NCBI GenBank assembly: GCA_005808865.1
Contig: SYKU01000181.1
Span: 1 to 55,912, forward strand
DNA from: Acidobacteriota bacterium
GTDB taxonomy: Bacteria > Acidobacteriota > Terriglobia > Bryobacterales > Bryobacteraceae
Direction: 5' to 3'
Length of the DNA: 55,912 nt
Each line of letters starts with the position of its first letter. Within the stretch, counting starts at the first letter, position 1. The position numbers and the translations under genes were made by a program. The notes under the pieces were generated by a model that worked only from the letters and a program-made list of their open reading frames with translations, was not told where the DNA came from and ran no database searches. Positions 1 through 7,459 of the stretch are shown here, one piece after another.

Positions 1-1
1 C

Positions 2-1696
2 CCTTCGAGCGACGTCTACATCGAAAAAGAAGCCACTCTTAACGACGAACTCGACAAGTTGCGGCTTTCGGCGACGCGGTCGCTGTTCGAGCGTCGCGAT
101 TGCATCATCATCGCGAGCGTGAGTTGCATCTATGGCCTGGGGTCTCCCGAAGCCTATTACGGCATGCTTCTCATGCTCGAAAAAGGACAGAAGATCTCGC
201 GCAACCAGATCGTTTCGCGCCTGGTGGACATACTCTACGACCGCAACGACGGGGACTTCAAGCGCGGGGCTTTTCGTGTGCGCGGAGACACTATCGAGGT
301 TTTTCCCACCTACGACGACTTTGCCTTTCGCATCGAACTCTGGGGCGATGAGATCGAAAGCCTCTCGCGGATAGACCCGCTGCTCGGACAGGTGAAGCAG
401 ACTTACGTGCGCCTCCCGATCTATCCGAAGACGCATTACGTCATGTCCCAGGAGATGAAGGACCGCGCGGCCGTAAGCATTGAAGCGGAACTGATCGCCT
501 GGCGAACGGAGCTCGAGAAATCGGGAAAGCTTGTCGAAGCGCAAAGGCTCTATCAGCGCACCATGTTCGATCTGGAAATGATGAAGGAGATCGGCTATTG
601 CCACGGCATTGAGAACTACTCGCGCCATTTTTCCGGACGGTTGCCCGGCGAAGCGCCGCCGACTCTGCTCGATTATCTGCCGCAGGATGCGCTGCTGTTT
701 CTCGACGAAAGCCATCAGACCGTTCCGCAGCTGCACGGCATGTATCACGGCGACCGTTCACGAAAGGAAAATCTGGTGGCGCACGGATTCAGGTTGCCGA
801 GCGCGCTCGACAACCGTCCACTGACCTTCGAGGAGTTCGAGAATCGCGTGGATCAGGTGCTGTATGTTTCGGCGACTCCAGGGCCGTATGAACTGACGAG
901 ATCGGCGGGCGTTGTGGTGGAGCAGATTATCCGGCCAACGGGACTGCTCGATCCTGAAACCGAAATCCGGCCGATACGCGGACAGGTGGACGATCTGCTG
1001 AACGAGATCCGGAAGCGCGCCGCCGCCAATCAGCGGGTGCTCGTGACAACGCTGACCAAGCGCATGTCCGAGGATCTTGCGGAGTACTATTCCGAAGTTG
1101 GCGTGAAGTGCCGCTACCTGCATTCGGAAGTCAGCACGCTCGACCGCATGAGAATTCTTCGCGACCTGAGGCGAGGCGAATTCGACGCCCTCATCGGCAT
1201 CAACCTGCTGCGGGAGGGGCTGGACCTGCCTGAAGTGTCTCTCGTCGCGATTCTGGATGCCGATAAGGAAGGTTTCCTGCGGTCGGCGGGAGCGCTGATT
1301 CAGACCATGGGCCGCGCGGCGCGTCACGTGGAAGGCCGCGCGATTTTGTACGCCGACGTGATTACGGACAGCATGCGCCGGGCCATCGACGAAACCACGC
1401 GCCGGCGCCGCACGCAGGCCGATTACAACGAGCGGAACGGAATCACGCCGCAATCGATCCTGAAGCCCATCGACATGAGCCTGGTCAAGATCGCCGAGGG
1501 CGACTACGTAACCGTCGAGGCCGGCGACGATCCGGATTACGACGCTTTGAACGGCCCCGAACGCCAGAGTTTTCTGGCGGAACTCGAAGAACGCATGAAG
1601 GAAGCCGCGCGCAAGTTCGAGTTTGAAACGGCGGCCCAGCTACGCGATAGGATAAAGGCCCTGAAGACAAGAGAACTGGAGGGCGCGGGATCATGA
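2..1696 (+). CDS. uvrB: UvrABC system protein B, 5' truncated by the window edge
   Basis: UvrB is the damage-verifying helicase-like subunit of nucleotide excision repair. It is loaded by UvrA and recruits UvrC. The frame is open from base 2, so the gene begins outside the window. About 564 residues are visible against the usual 660-670, so roughly the first 100, with the Walker A loop and most of the beta-hairpin, are missing; the fragment starts at the hairpin's far end ([10 protein letters not shown]). Visible in order: the UvrB interaction region, the Walker B-type motif LDESH near visible residue 235, YVSATPG, the helicase motifs of the second RecA-like domain ([22 protein letters not shown]), and the C-terminal UVR motif ([13 protein letters not shown]) that pairs with UvrC. 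It ends immediately upstream of an inserted island. Identity is certain. Confidence 0.98.
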   Translation, partial: PSSDVYIEKEATLNDELDKLRLSATRSLFERRDCIIIASVSCIYGLGSPEAYYGMLLMLEKGQKISRNQIVSRLVDILYDRNDGDFKRGAFRVRGDTIEVFPTYDDFAFRIELWGDEIESLSRIDPLLGQVKQTYVRLPIYPKTHYVMSQEMKDRAAVSIEAELIAWRTELEKSGKLVEAQRLYQRTMFDLEMMKEIGYCHGIENYSRHFSGRLPGEAPPTLLDYLPQDALLFLDESHQTVPQLHGMYHGDRSRKENLVAHGFRLPSALDNRPLTFEEFENRVDQVLYVSATPGPYELTRSAGVVVEQIIRPTGLLDPETEIRPIRGQVDDLLNEIRKRAAANQRVLVTTLTKRMSEDLAEYYSEVGVKCRYLHSEVSTLDRMRILRDLRRGEFDALIGINLLREGLDLPEVSLVAILDADKEGFLRSAGALIQTMGRAARHVEGRAILYADVITDSMRRAIDETTRRRRTQADYNERNGITPQSILKPIDMSLVKIAEGDYVTVEAGDDPDYDALNGPERQSFLAELEERMKEAARKFEFETAAQLRDRIKALKTRELEGAGS

Positions 1697-1911
1697 GCGA
1701 ACGCGTTACGAGAAGGACCGGTTTGAATCGAACGATGCTAAGGGCAGCGTCATTGTCCGCGGCCGCGCAGACCGCGGGCGGCCCCAACGTGCTATCTAAG
1801 CCGCAAGACGACGACCTGCGCGCCGAGTATCAACCATACATCGCGTTCAACGAGCTTCAATTGAGTGGACGCGCGAAGCCGCTTGGAAGAAGGCGGGCCG
1901 TTTGGTCTGTT

Positions 1912-2493
1912 TCACCACGCACTGGTTACCGGCACCGGCAGCCCGACACGCATGAAGAAGCGAGCAAAGGCTTGCGACAGATGCTCTCGATAGGGCGGTA
2001 GCAACCGGAGACGAGGCGCATTTCGAGCGGCCAAAAGCATTTCTAAAAACACTCTCGGGACGGTGAATACATCATGGAAGTCCACGATCCGGTGTTCGGT
2101 CGTAACCGCACCTTCTGGTTCAGCATTCAAGATACTCAGATTCCAAACCAAGCCATCTCGAATATCGTCACAGTGTCCCTTCCAAGCTTTCGGAGTGGCG
2201 GTCTGCTGCTTAGCTGTCATCTCCTCTTCCCAATGGTTCCGATATGTGGCGAGGGAGTAATGAGCGCAGAGAACAACATTGCCGACTTTTTCGTGTTCGA
2301 GGTCACAGGCCTGTGTCATGACAACGACGTCGGCTGAAAAGGCATCCGTGGACTGCTTCAGAATCTCCGTCTCGTGGGTGCCGTTGAGCTGAGGCGGCTC
2401 TGCTTTCCAGCCGATGAGCGGGCAGTTGAAGATCAAATCGCCTTGAGTGAGTTTAATCGCTGCCCCAACTGTGGAGTACCAAATGTCAGGCAT
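1912..2493 (-). CDS. Hypothetical protein with a TQACDL motif, third gene of a TIGR04255 operon
   Basis: I do not recognise this family with certainty. The start chosen is ATG at 2493, which overlaps the stop of the upstream gene by 8 nt; a TTG at 2520 is an alternative and would give 202 residues. The 193-residue product is soluble, with no signal peptide or membrane segment. The most distinctive feature is a hydrophobic strand followed by a polar motif, DVVVMTQACDLEHEK, around residues 54-68. A conserved-looking acidic C-terminal region (VDFHDVFTVPRVFLEMLL) follows. It is the last gene of an overlapping three-gene minus-strand operon headed by a TIGR04255 protein, with lower GC than the flanking chromosome, which suggests transfer as a unit. 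A function beyond membership of that cassette cannot be given. Confidence 0.72.
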   Translation of the reverse strand: MPDIWYSTVGAAIKLTQGDLIFNCPLIGWKAEPPQLNGTHETEILKQSTDAFSADVVVMTQACDLEHEKVGNVVLCAHYSLATYRNHWEEEMTAKQQTATPKAWKGHCDDIRDGLVWNLSILNAEPEGAVTTEHRIVDFHDVFTVPRVFLEMLLAARNAPRLRLLPPYREHLSQAFARFFMRVGLPVPVTSAW

Positions 2494-2938
2494 CTCGGCG
2501 TTCGGATGTACGGCGGTCAATATGAATGCGTGGCGTCAGCCGCCGTAACATTCCTGTGCGAAGTTCCATCGTTTGGGAGAAGAGGATAGTCCTTGCCGGG
2601 TGGATCGCAAAACTCCCCCGCCACGCACTTGGATCTACTTCGGGAGGCGCCACCGCGCTCTGAGCCGTGGACCTGATTTCCCATGCCCCGGAAGGCGCTT
2701 CCAGAATAAACATTCGCGGAAGCAGCTTCGACAAGCCGGGGGCGTGAAACCGCAGTTCCCGAGCCAGAGTAGAGAACGCCGTTTCCGGGGGAGTTACGAT
2801 GAAAACAATTTCCTGCGGATGCTCAGGACGTTCCTCAGCTTCGTTGTTACGGCGCGCTACGTCTGTCGTCGTGATTGAAGTCCCCCATTGTCGTGGGAAT
2901 TTCCCCCAGTAGGGTAAGGTGGCGGCGGCTGAACTCAT
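2486..2938 (-). CDS. Hypothetical protein, second gene of a TIGR04255 operon
   Basis: An unrecognised protein of 150 residues. ATG at 2938 overlaps the upstream stop as ATGA and is preceded by a GGAGGA ribosome site, so it is preferred over the ATG at 2953. The N-terminal third is polar and probably flexible. The middle contains hydrophobic strands (EIVFIVTPPETAFSTL, KLLPRMFILEA). The C-terminus is Arg-rich. No signal peptide or known catalytic motif is visible. Translational coupling to both neighbours, upstream by ATGA and downstream by 8 nt overlap, implies that the three products are made in fixed ratio and probably form a complex or act together. Confidence 0.65.
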   Translation of the reverse strand: MSSAAATLPYWGKFPRQWGTSITTTDVARRNNEAEERPEHPQEIVFIVTPPETAFSTLARELRFHAPGLSKLLPRMFILEAPSGAWEIRSTAQSAVAPPEVDPSAWRGSFAIHPARTILFSQTMELRTGMLRRLTPRIHIDRRTSERRDA

Positions 2939-3759
2939 CGTGTCCTCCTCCAAACGTCGTTTTGCGTTCTCTCATTGGTAAGGTCTGCAAACCCTCGCAC
3001 AATCCATTCGTGTGCCATGTCGAACCACCCCTGCATTGCAGGCAAGGATTTCTCTGTTGCCATGCCCCGCACAGTCAGCTCAAAAACGAAAAGCGGTCGA
3101 TTGTCCTCCCGGCTCTCGCCGTTCTGGATTGAAGCGTGAAGCCGGCCCATCTTCCTTGGAAGAACGAACGTCGTTCTCCAGTTGATACCTTCCGGGGGAG
3201 GCAAAAATCGCTCTTGTTCAGCTCTCCAGCCGAAGTCTGCAAAAATCTTCCCTACATCGGAGTTGGCGGCCCAGCCTTCGTCCTTATAGATGTGATTGAC
3301 GTACGTCATCTCATATTGCAACGGCTCAACAGCGCCCAGCTTGTGTTCCGCAACGAACTCCTGGAGCGTGCCGAGGTGCTTGAGAAACCTCCCAAAGACG
3401 TGGCCATATCGAGGGTAGGTGTTCTCCGCGTTGAGTTTTCGCCAGTTGTGGAGGAACCTGTCGCGCTGAACTTGGATGATGCCGTTTCCGTTTGCGTGCA
3501 CGAACCAAACCCTCGGCAACGGAGGAATTTCAGCGAACTCCGGCTTGTTCCGGGCCGCTCCCTCACCAAAGCCCTCGATGATGGGGATGATGGGGGGCGC
3601 TTCCTGGCAGCTCGGGTATTCTGCTTTAAATCGGTCCCACAGCAAACCCAAGTGGGGCGCAAGAAGGTTGTCGACGGATCTGAACAGCACCCCGCAAACG
3701 ACCTCATTGACAGGAGGGTTGTCGAATTCGGGAAGCGGTTGTTCTGTGTGAGAGGTCAT
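2935..3759 (-). CDS. TIGR04255 family protein
   Basis: The N-terminus EFDNPPVNEVVCGVLF matches the signature opening of TIGR04255, a sporadically distributed bacterial family of about 250 residues whose function is unknown. This copy is 274 residues if started at the internal ATG (3759). A GTG at 3789 would add ten residues before the conserved block, and the ATG gives a better fit to the family. The product is soluble, with many aromatic residues (PRVWFVHANGNGIIQVQRD, TYVNHIYKD). It is the first gene of an operon in which all three genes overlap. The operon is next to a truncated integrase and is lower in GC than uvrB or the SMP-30 gene on either side. The family assignment is from memory of the N-terminal motif. 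A role in defence or stress is only inferred from sporadic distribution and island context. Confidence 0.85.
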   Translation of the reverse strand: MTSHTEQPLPEFDNPPVNEVVCGVLFRSVDNLLAPHLGLLWDRFKAEYPSCQEAPPIIPIIEGFGEGAARNKPEFAEIPPLPRVWFVHANGNGIIQVQRDRFLHNWRKLNAENTYPRYGHVFGRFLKHLGTLQEFVAEHKLGAVEPLQYEMTYVNHIYKDEGWAANSDVGKIFADFGWRAEQERFLPPPEGINWRTTFVLPRKMGRLHASIQNGESREDNRPLFVFELTVRGMATEKSLPAMQGWFDMAHEWIVRGFADLTNERTQNDVWRRTR

Positions 3760-3882
3760 CGTCTCTTGGAGTCTGGTTTCAAGCGCCACGACGTAAGTCT
3801 TTTAGCATATCAGTCTTTAAAGTCCTATCGGCAAAACCTGCTCTTTCTAAAATACATAGACGCGGCAAGCGCAGTTCTGGGT

Positions 3883-4224
3883 TCAGATTGGCACATCGTG
3901 CGATGCGCCTTCAGCCGCCGAACGCCTCCGCTTGTCGTAAAGCTGCGTAGTTGTCACGTGCCGATGGCCGAGCAACTCTTGAACCTTGCGGATGTCCACG
4001 CCGGCATCAAGCAGCAGCGTCGCCGTAGTGGCCCGCAGGCTGTGGGGAGTGTAGATGCACTCTCGCCGGGCCGACCCATCCGCCGATGTGACCTCATGCG
4101 TTGAGCCCGGAAGCCGCTCCAGGTAGCTCAACACTACCCGCCACATCGTCACCTCATCCATCCCTCGGTTTGCCAGAGCCTCACTCCGAGAGCTCCCACG
4201 GGGACGGAAGGGAAGCCGGCTCAA
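3883..4224 (-). pseudogene. Tyrosine recombinase (phage-type integrase), C-terminal catalytic fragment
   Basis: The 113-residue fragment carries the catalytic end of the lambda/XerC integrase family: HSLRAT (His and second Arg of the R-H-R-Y set), [15 protein letters not shown] (second His or Trp position and the nucleophilic Tyr). The N-terminal core-binding domain and the first catalytic Arg are absent, because the reading frame enters from the 3' end of the SMP-30 gene, whose stop is at 4221-4223. It cannot be an active recombinase as it stands. It sits directly upstream of the TIGR04255 operon in the same orientation and is the best evidence that this stretch was brought in by an integrative element. 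It could alternatively be a relic of an older, unrelated insertion. Confidence 0.85.
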
Positions 4225-5204
4225 TGGCCGGTCTGAGCGCCGCGAGTCGTGACCGGAAGGCTCCAGAGCGTTCCACCCGCCGTGATGAAGAGGGTCTTTC
4301 GATCGGGACCTCCGAACGCACAGTTCGTGACTTCATCCACGGGAATAGGCACAAACGCCAGCAAGGCGCCTTCCGCGGACAGAATGTACACGCCGCCCTT
4401 GAACTCGTCCGCGTCTTCAAACGGAGGCGCGGGCTTCGTGCGGCCTGCCGCGACGTAGAGCCTTCCCGATTCATCCATCTTGAATCCGTCCGGGCCGCGT
4501 CCCGTTTTCCAATCGAAGATCGGCTTGCGGCTGGCGGGGTCGATTGCTCCATTCGGCCGAAGCCGGAAGGTCCACAGTTTTCGCGCGCCGCCAACGGCGT
4601 TGTTGTTGTTGTCCGCGACGTAGAGCAGATCGTCCTTCGGAGAAATCAGAATGCCGTTCGGCCGCTCCACTTCGTGGGTGACGATGCGCGACACTTTCCC
4701 GGGCGCGTCGATCCGGTACACTCCTTCGACCATGCGGCCCTCGCTGTCGCGCATTTCCATCGTGTCCCGCTTCCCGTAGCGCGGGTCCGTGAAATAAATG
4801 CGGCCTTTCGAATCCATCGTCAAATCGTTCGGTGAATTGAAGCGTTTGCCTTCGAAATTGTCAGCGAGGACTGTGATGGATCCGTCCGGTTCGGTGCGCG
4901 TGATCCGGCGGTTCGACGATTCGCACACCACCAGGCGGCCCTCTTTGTCGAAGAGCAGGCCATTCGCCCCACCCGAAGGTGAGCGAAAGACTTCGACGGC
5001 TCCCCGCAAATCGCGTTTCGTGATCCGGTTGCCGCCTGTGAAGTAAAGCGCGCCCGAACTCCAGGCCGGACCTTCCCCCGCGCCAACCGGCCCGAGATTC
5101 ACTGGCGCAGCGCCGGGCGCAAGCGGCGATTCGGCTGCGCAAGCGAGGGCCACAATGGATAGCGCGGCGGCAACAGTGGAAACGCGTATTCCGAATCGAA
5201 CCAT
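4221..5204 (-). CDS. SMP-30/gluconolactonase-like beta-propeller protein, exported
   Basis: Family members hydrolyse sugar lactones such as gluconolactone in a six-bladed calcium-dependent propeller. Residues 1-24 from ATG 5204 ([20 protein letters not shown] then ACAAE) form a signal peptide, so this start is preferred over an in-frame codon at 5282. The mature part has the typical blade phrases [51 protein letters not shown] and [16 protein letters not shown]. The Asn/Asp metal ligands in SPNDLTMD and GPDGFKMD are retained. At 327 residues it is a normal length. It is the last gene, after a 204-nt gap, of a long minus-strand sugar operon. Its 3' end abuts the integrase remnant, so the C-terminal few residues (TTRGAQTGH) may be replaced sequence. 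Confidence 0.9.
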   Translation of the reverse strand: MVRFGIRVSTVAAALSIVALACAAESPLAPGAAPVNLGPVGAGEGPAWSSGALYFTGGNRITKRDLRGAVEVFRSPSGGANGLLFDKEGRLVVCESSNRRITRTEPDGSITVLADNFEGKRFNSPNDLTMDSKGRIYFTDPRYGKRDTMEMRDSEGRMVEGVYRIDAPGKVSRIVTHEVERPNGILISPKDDLLYVADNNNNAVGGARKLWTFRLRPNGAIDPASRKPIFDWKTGRGPDGFKMDESGRLYVAAGRTKPAPPFEDADEFKGGVYILSAEGALLAFVPIPVDEVTNCAFGGPDRKTLFITAGGTLWSLPVTTRGAQTGH

Positions 5205-5408
5205 GTGAGTCAATACATCACAGGATACGAGCGCGCCGCAAGCCCAGGCGCCGCAGCACGGGATCGCGATCGAACGCGGCACCCTTCACGCCATACACCG
5301 GCAGGCGTCGCGGTTCATTCCGGAGGACGCCCTCCATCCTAATTGGGGTAACGTGCAGGAAGCAGGACGGAATTCCTCGGAATCGCTCGCTCTTCCGCTC
5401 TTCGGGAC

Positions 5409-6248
5409 TCAGCCCATGTTCCGCTTGAGAAACTTCACGCCCTCGAAGGCAATCGATTCGGGAGTCGGCGCGATGTCACGCCAGATGGACGCAGCCGCCG
5501 ACAACTCGCCGAGAGCGAAGCCGAAGCTTTCGATCGTCAGCCAGCCGTCGTATTGAATGTCCCGCAGCGCCTGAAACACGCCGGACCATTCGACGTGCCC
5601 GCTGCCCGGAATGCCGCGATCATTCTCGCAAGTGTGGACATGCTTCAAGTGCCTCGCTACCGTCCGGTAGCCAGCCGCGATATCCTTCTCTTCGATGTTC
5701 GCGTGGAAGGTGTCGAAGAGAATTCCCACGTTCGGGTGGTTGATCTCGTCGCACAGCGCCACGGCGTCCGCGGCGGTGTTCAGGAAGTACGTCTCAAAGC
5801 GGTTTAGCGGCTCGATGGCCACGGTGACGCCGTATTCGGTCAACACCGGGCCGATCGCCTGGTAACAGTCCACCGCCCACTTCCATTCATCCGCGTTACG
5901 CCTTCGTCCTGGCAGGTAACCGACTGGCGAATAGAGCGGTCCCGCGATGATCTTCGCGCCCACTTCCGCGGCCGACTTCACCGCCGCCTTCATATGCTCA
6001 CGTGTTCTCGCGCGAACCGAGGCGTCATCCGAGATCATATTCAGTCCGCCAACCAGCACGGAGCAGATGGTGCATTCGAGCGCGTTTTCTTCAAGGCCTC
6101 GCCGGATGTCGGCTGCGGCGAAAGCGGCCGGGTCGAACAGCGGCACCTCCACGCCATCGAAGCCGTTGGCCTTGATTTGAGGAAGCAGCGGGAGGTTCGA
6201 CCGGTCGAAGTTAGCCGTCCAAATGAATGTGTTTACGCCGAATTTCAT
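5409..6248 (-). CDS. Sugar phosphate isomerase/epimerase (xylose-isomerase-like TIM barrel)
   Basis: A 279-residue AP-endonuclease-2/xylose-isomerase-like barrel closest in style to D-tagatose/D-psicose 3-epimerases, which interconvert ketohexoses. The metal-binding residues of that group are visible in order: Glu in VAIEPLNRFE, Asp and His in ILFDTFHAN, His in HVHTCENDRG, and the last Glu in LTIESFG. No signal peptide, so cytoplasmic. The start overlaps the upstream cupin stop by 4 nt (ATGA), indicating translational coupling. With the cupin and SMP-30 genes it suggests intracellular handling of unusual sugars released by the secreted proteins upstream. The substrate is not deducible from sequence. 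Confidence 0.9.
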   Translation of the reverse strand: MKFGVNTFIWTANFDRSNLPLLPQIKANGFDGVEVPLFDPAAFAAADIRRGLEENALECTICSVLVGGLNMISDDASVRARTREHMKAAVKSAAEVGAKIIAGPLYSPVGYLPGRRRNADEWKWAVDCYQAIGPVLTEYGVTVAIEPLNRFETYFLNTAADAVALCDEINHPNVGILFDTFHANIEEKDIAAGYRTVARHLKHVHTCENDRGIPGSGHVEWSGVFQALRDIQYDGWLTIESFGFALGELSAAASIWRDIAPTPESIAFEGVKFLKRNMG

Positions 6249-7456
6249 GCGATGAACCTCTTTGCATCCGGATTTCCGGGGCCGAAATGCTTCAGGAGGA
6301 CCAGATTCTCCTTGTCGCTGCGATTGGTAATGACAACGCCGGCCTGGGCCGCCGGCGCAGTGACGAAAAACTCATCTTTCGTCATCTGTCCATAGCGGAT
6401 GAGCGACGGGGTTTCGGCTTCGAGCGTCCCAACCGAGCCCCATCCCTGGACGGTGATCATGCCGTACGCGGCGGCGTCCCAAATAGTCGCCGACCGCCCT
6501 GGAAACACCGTCAGTTCTTTCGCCGAATAGTATCCGGTGGAATAGGTGACCCACTGTTCGGAGTACCCGGCGTCGGCCATTCCGCCGGTGCCGGTGACGG
6601 GAGTTGGGTGGAACAACCGGTGCGCGGCGAACTCGGGGTCAACGTTCGCCTCCCAATCGAGCATGCCGATGATGTAATCGAGATCGTGATGGTACTCGGC
6701 GGGAACGTCCTTCACCAGCAAGTCCCACGGCACGGCGCGGCCCTCCACCATCGACTGGAACATACCGAATACGTCCGAGTTCACTTGTGGTTCGTAGGTA
6801 ACGAGCGACCCCGGCGCGTGGAGGATGCCGGCGTCGATCTGCCAGCCGGTTCCGGGCTTAAGCTTATACGCCTTCGAATGATACAGAATGCCGTTATCGC
6901 CCTGATTCCAGCGTTCCAGACAGCGGCGGATGTCGTCCTTCGTAGTGCCAGGTTCGAGGCCCATGAAGGTGTAGGGGAAGTTGTTGTCCTTGAAGTTGTA
7001 CTGCGGCGGGAAATAGTAGGCCTCGGGCTTGCCTCTTTGCCCGACGCGCCTCGCGTCCGCCTCGCTCTGATGCATGTGATGCGGGATGGGGCCGAGGTTA
7101 TCGAAAAACTTGCAGAGCACGTTCCAGCCGCCCTGTTCGCGCATGACATCGGCGCCGAGAAACCGATCGCCCATCGTTTCCACGGCCTCGCGCAACAGAA
7201 CCCGCGCGCCGTTGATATCGATATAGCTCAATCCTTCGCTAACCGGCGTTCCAGGGCCGTTCGCGGCGTTCGTGGTGGAAGCGAACCACCGTTCGTCGAT
7301 GCCGCCCCGATGCGCGCCGCACGCGTAGAGATCGCGCGGATCAAGCTTCAGACGCCCACCGGGCATAAGAAAGGCGCGAGGCACCCAGCAAGGCGCAAGC
7401 CTCACAATACCTTCGCCGGAAGCGAGGGCCTGTTGTAACAGAGAGGTATTCGACAT
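6245..7456 (-). CDS. Cupin protein, class I mannose-6-phosphate isomerase-like
   Basis: A 403-residue cytoplasmic protein. The motif HHMHQSEADA and the later YQ/DAGILHAPGSLVTYEPQ region fit the metal-binding cupin 1 and cupin 2 motifs of phosphomannose-isomerase-type folds. A second beta-barrel-like half follows (SAKELTVFPGRSATIWDAAAYG, GEAE/GVVITNRSDKENLVLLKHF). Family members isomerise aldose and ketose sugars or bind sugar acids, but the assignment to a reaction is inference. It lies 3 nt downstream of the PPC-domain gene and overlaps the epimerase gene by 4 nt, so it belongs to the same transcript. Length is normal for the type I PMI-like fold. Confidence 0.8.
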   Translation of the reverse strand: MSNTSLLQQALASGEGIVRLAPCWVPRAFLMPGGRLKLDPRDLYACGAHRGGIDERWFASTTNAANGPGTPVSEGLSYIDINGARVLLREAVETMGDRFLGADVMREQGGWNVLCKFFDNLGPIPHHMHQSEADARRVGQRGKPEAYYFPPQYNFKDNNFPYTFMGLEPGTTKDDIRRCLERWNQGDNGILYHSKAYKLKPGTGWQIDAGILHAPGSLVTYEPQVNSDVFGMFQSMVEGRAVPWDLLVKDVPAEYHHDLDYIIGMLDWEANVDPEFAAHRLFHPTPVTGTGGMADAGYSEQWVTYSTGYYSAKELTVFPGRSATIWDAAAYGMITVQGWGSVGTLEAETPSLIRYGQMTKDEFFVTAPAAQAGVVITNRSDKENLVLLKHFGPGNPDAKRFIA

Positions 7457-7459
7457 GAT

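Noticed and set aside
1693-2001. Plus-strand 102-residue ORF overlapping the uvrB stop as ATGA
   Set aside because: Attractive overlap, but the translation is low-complexity and runs antisense into the well-patterned gene at 1912-2493; no family features. It could be a short leader of a lost gene.
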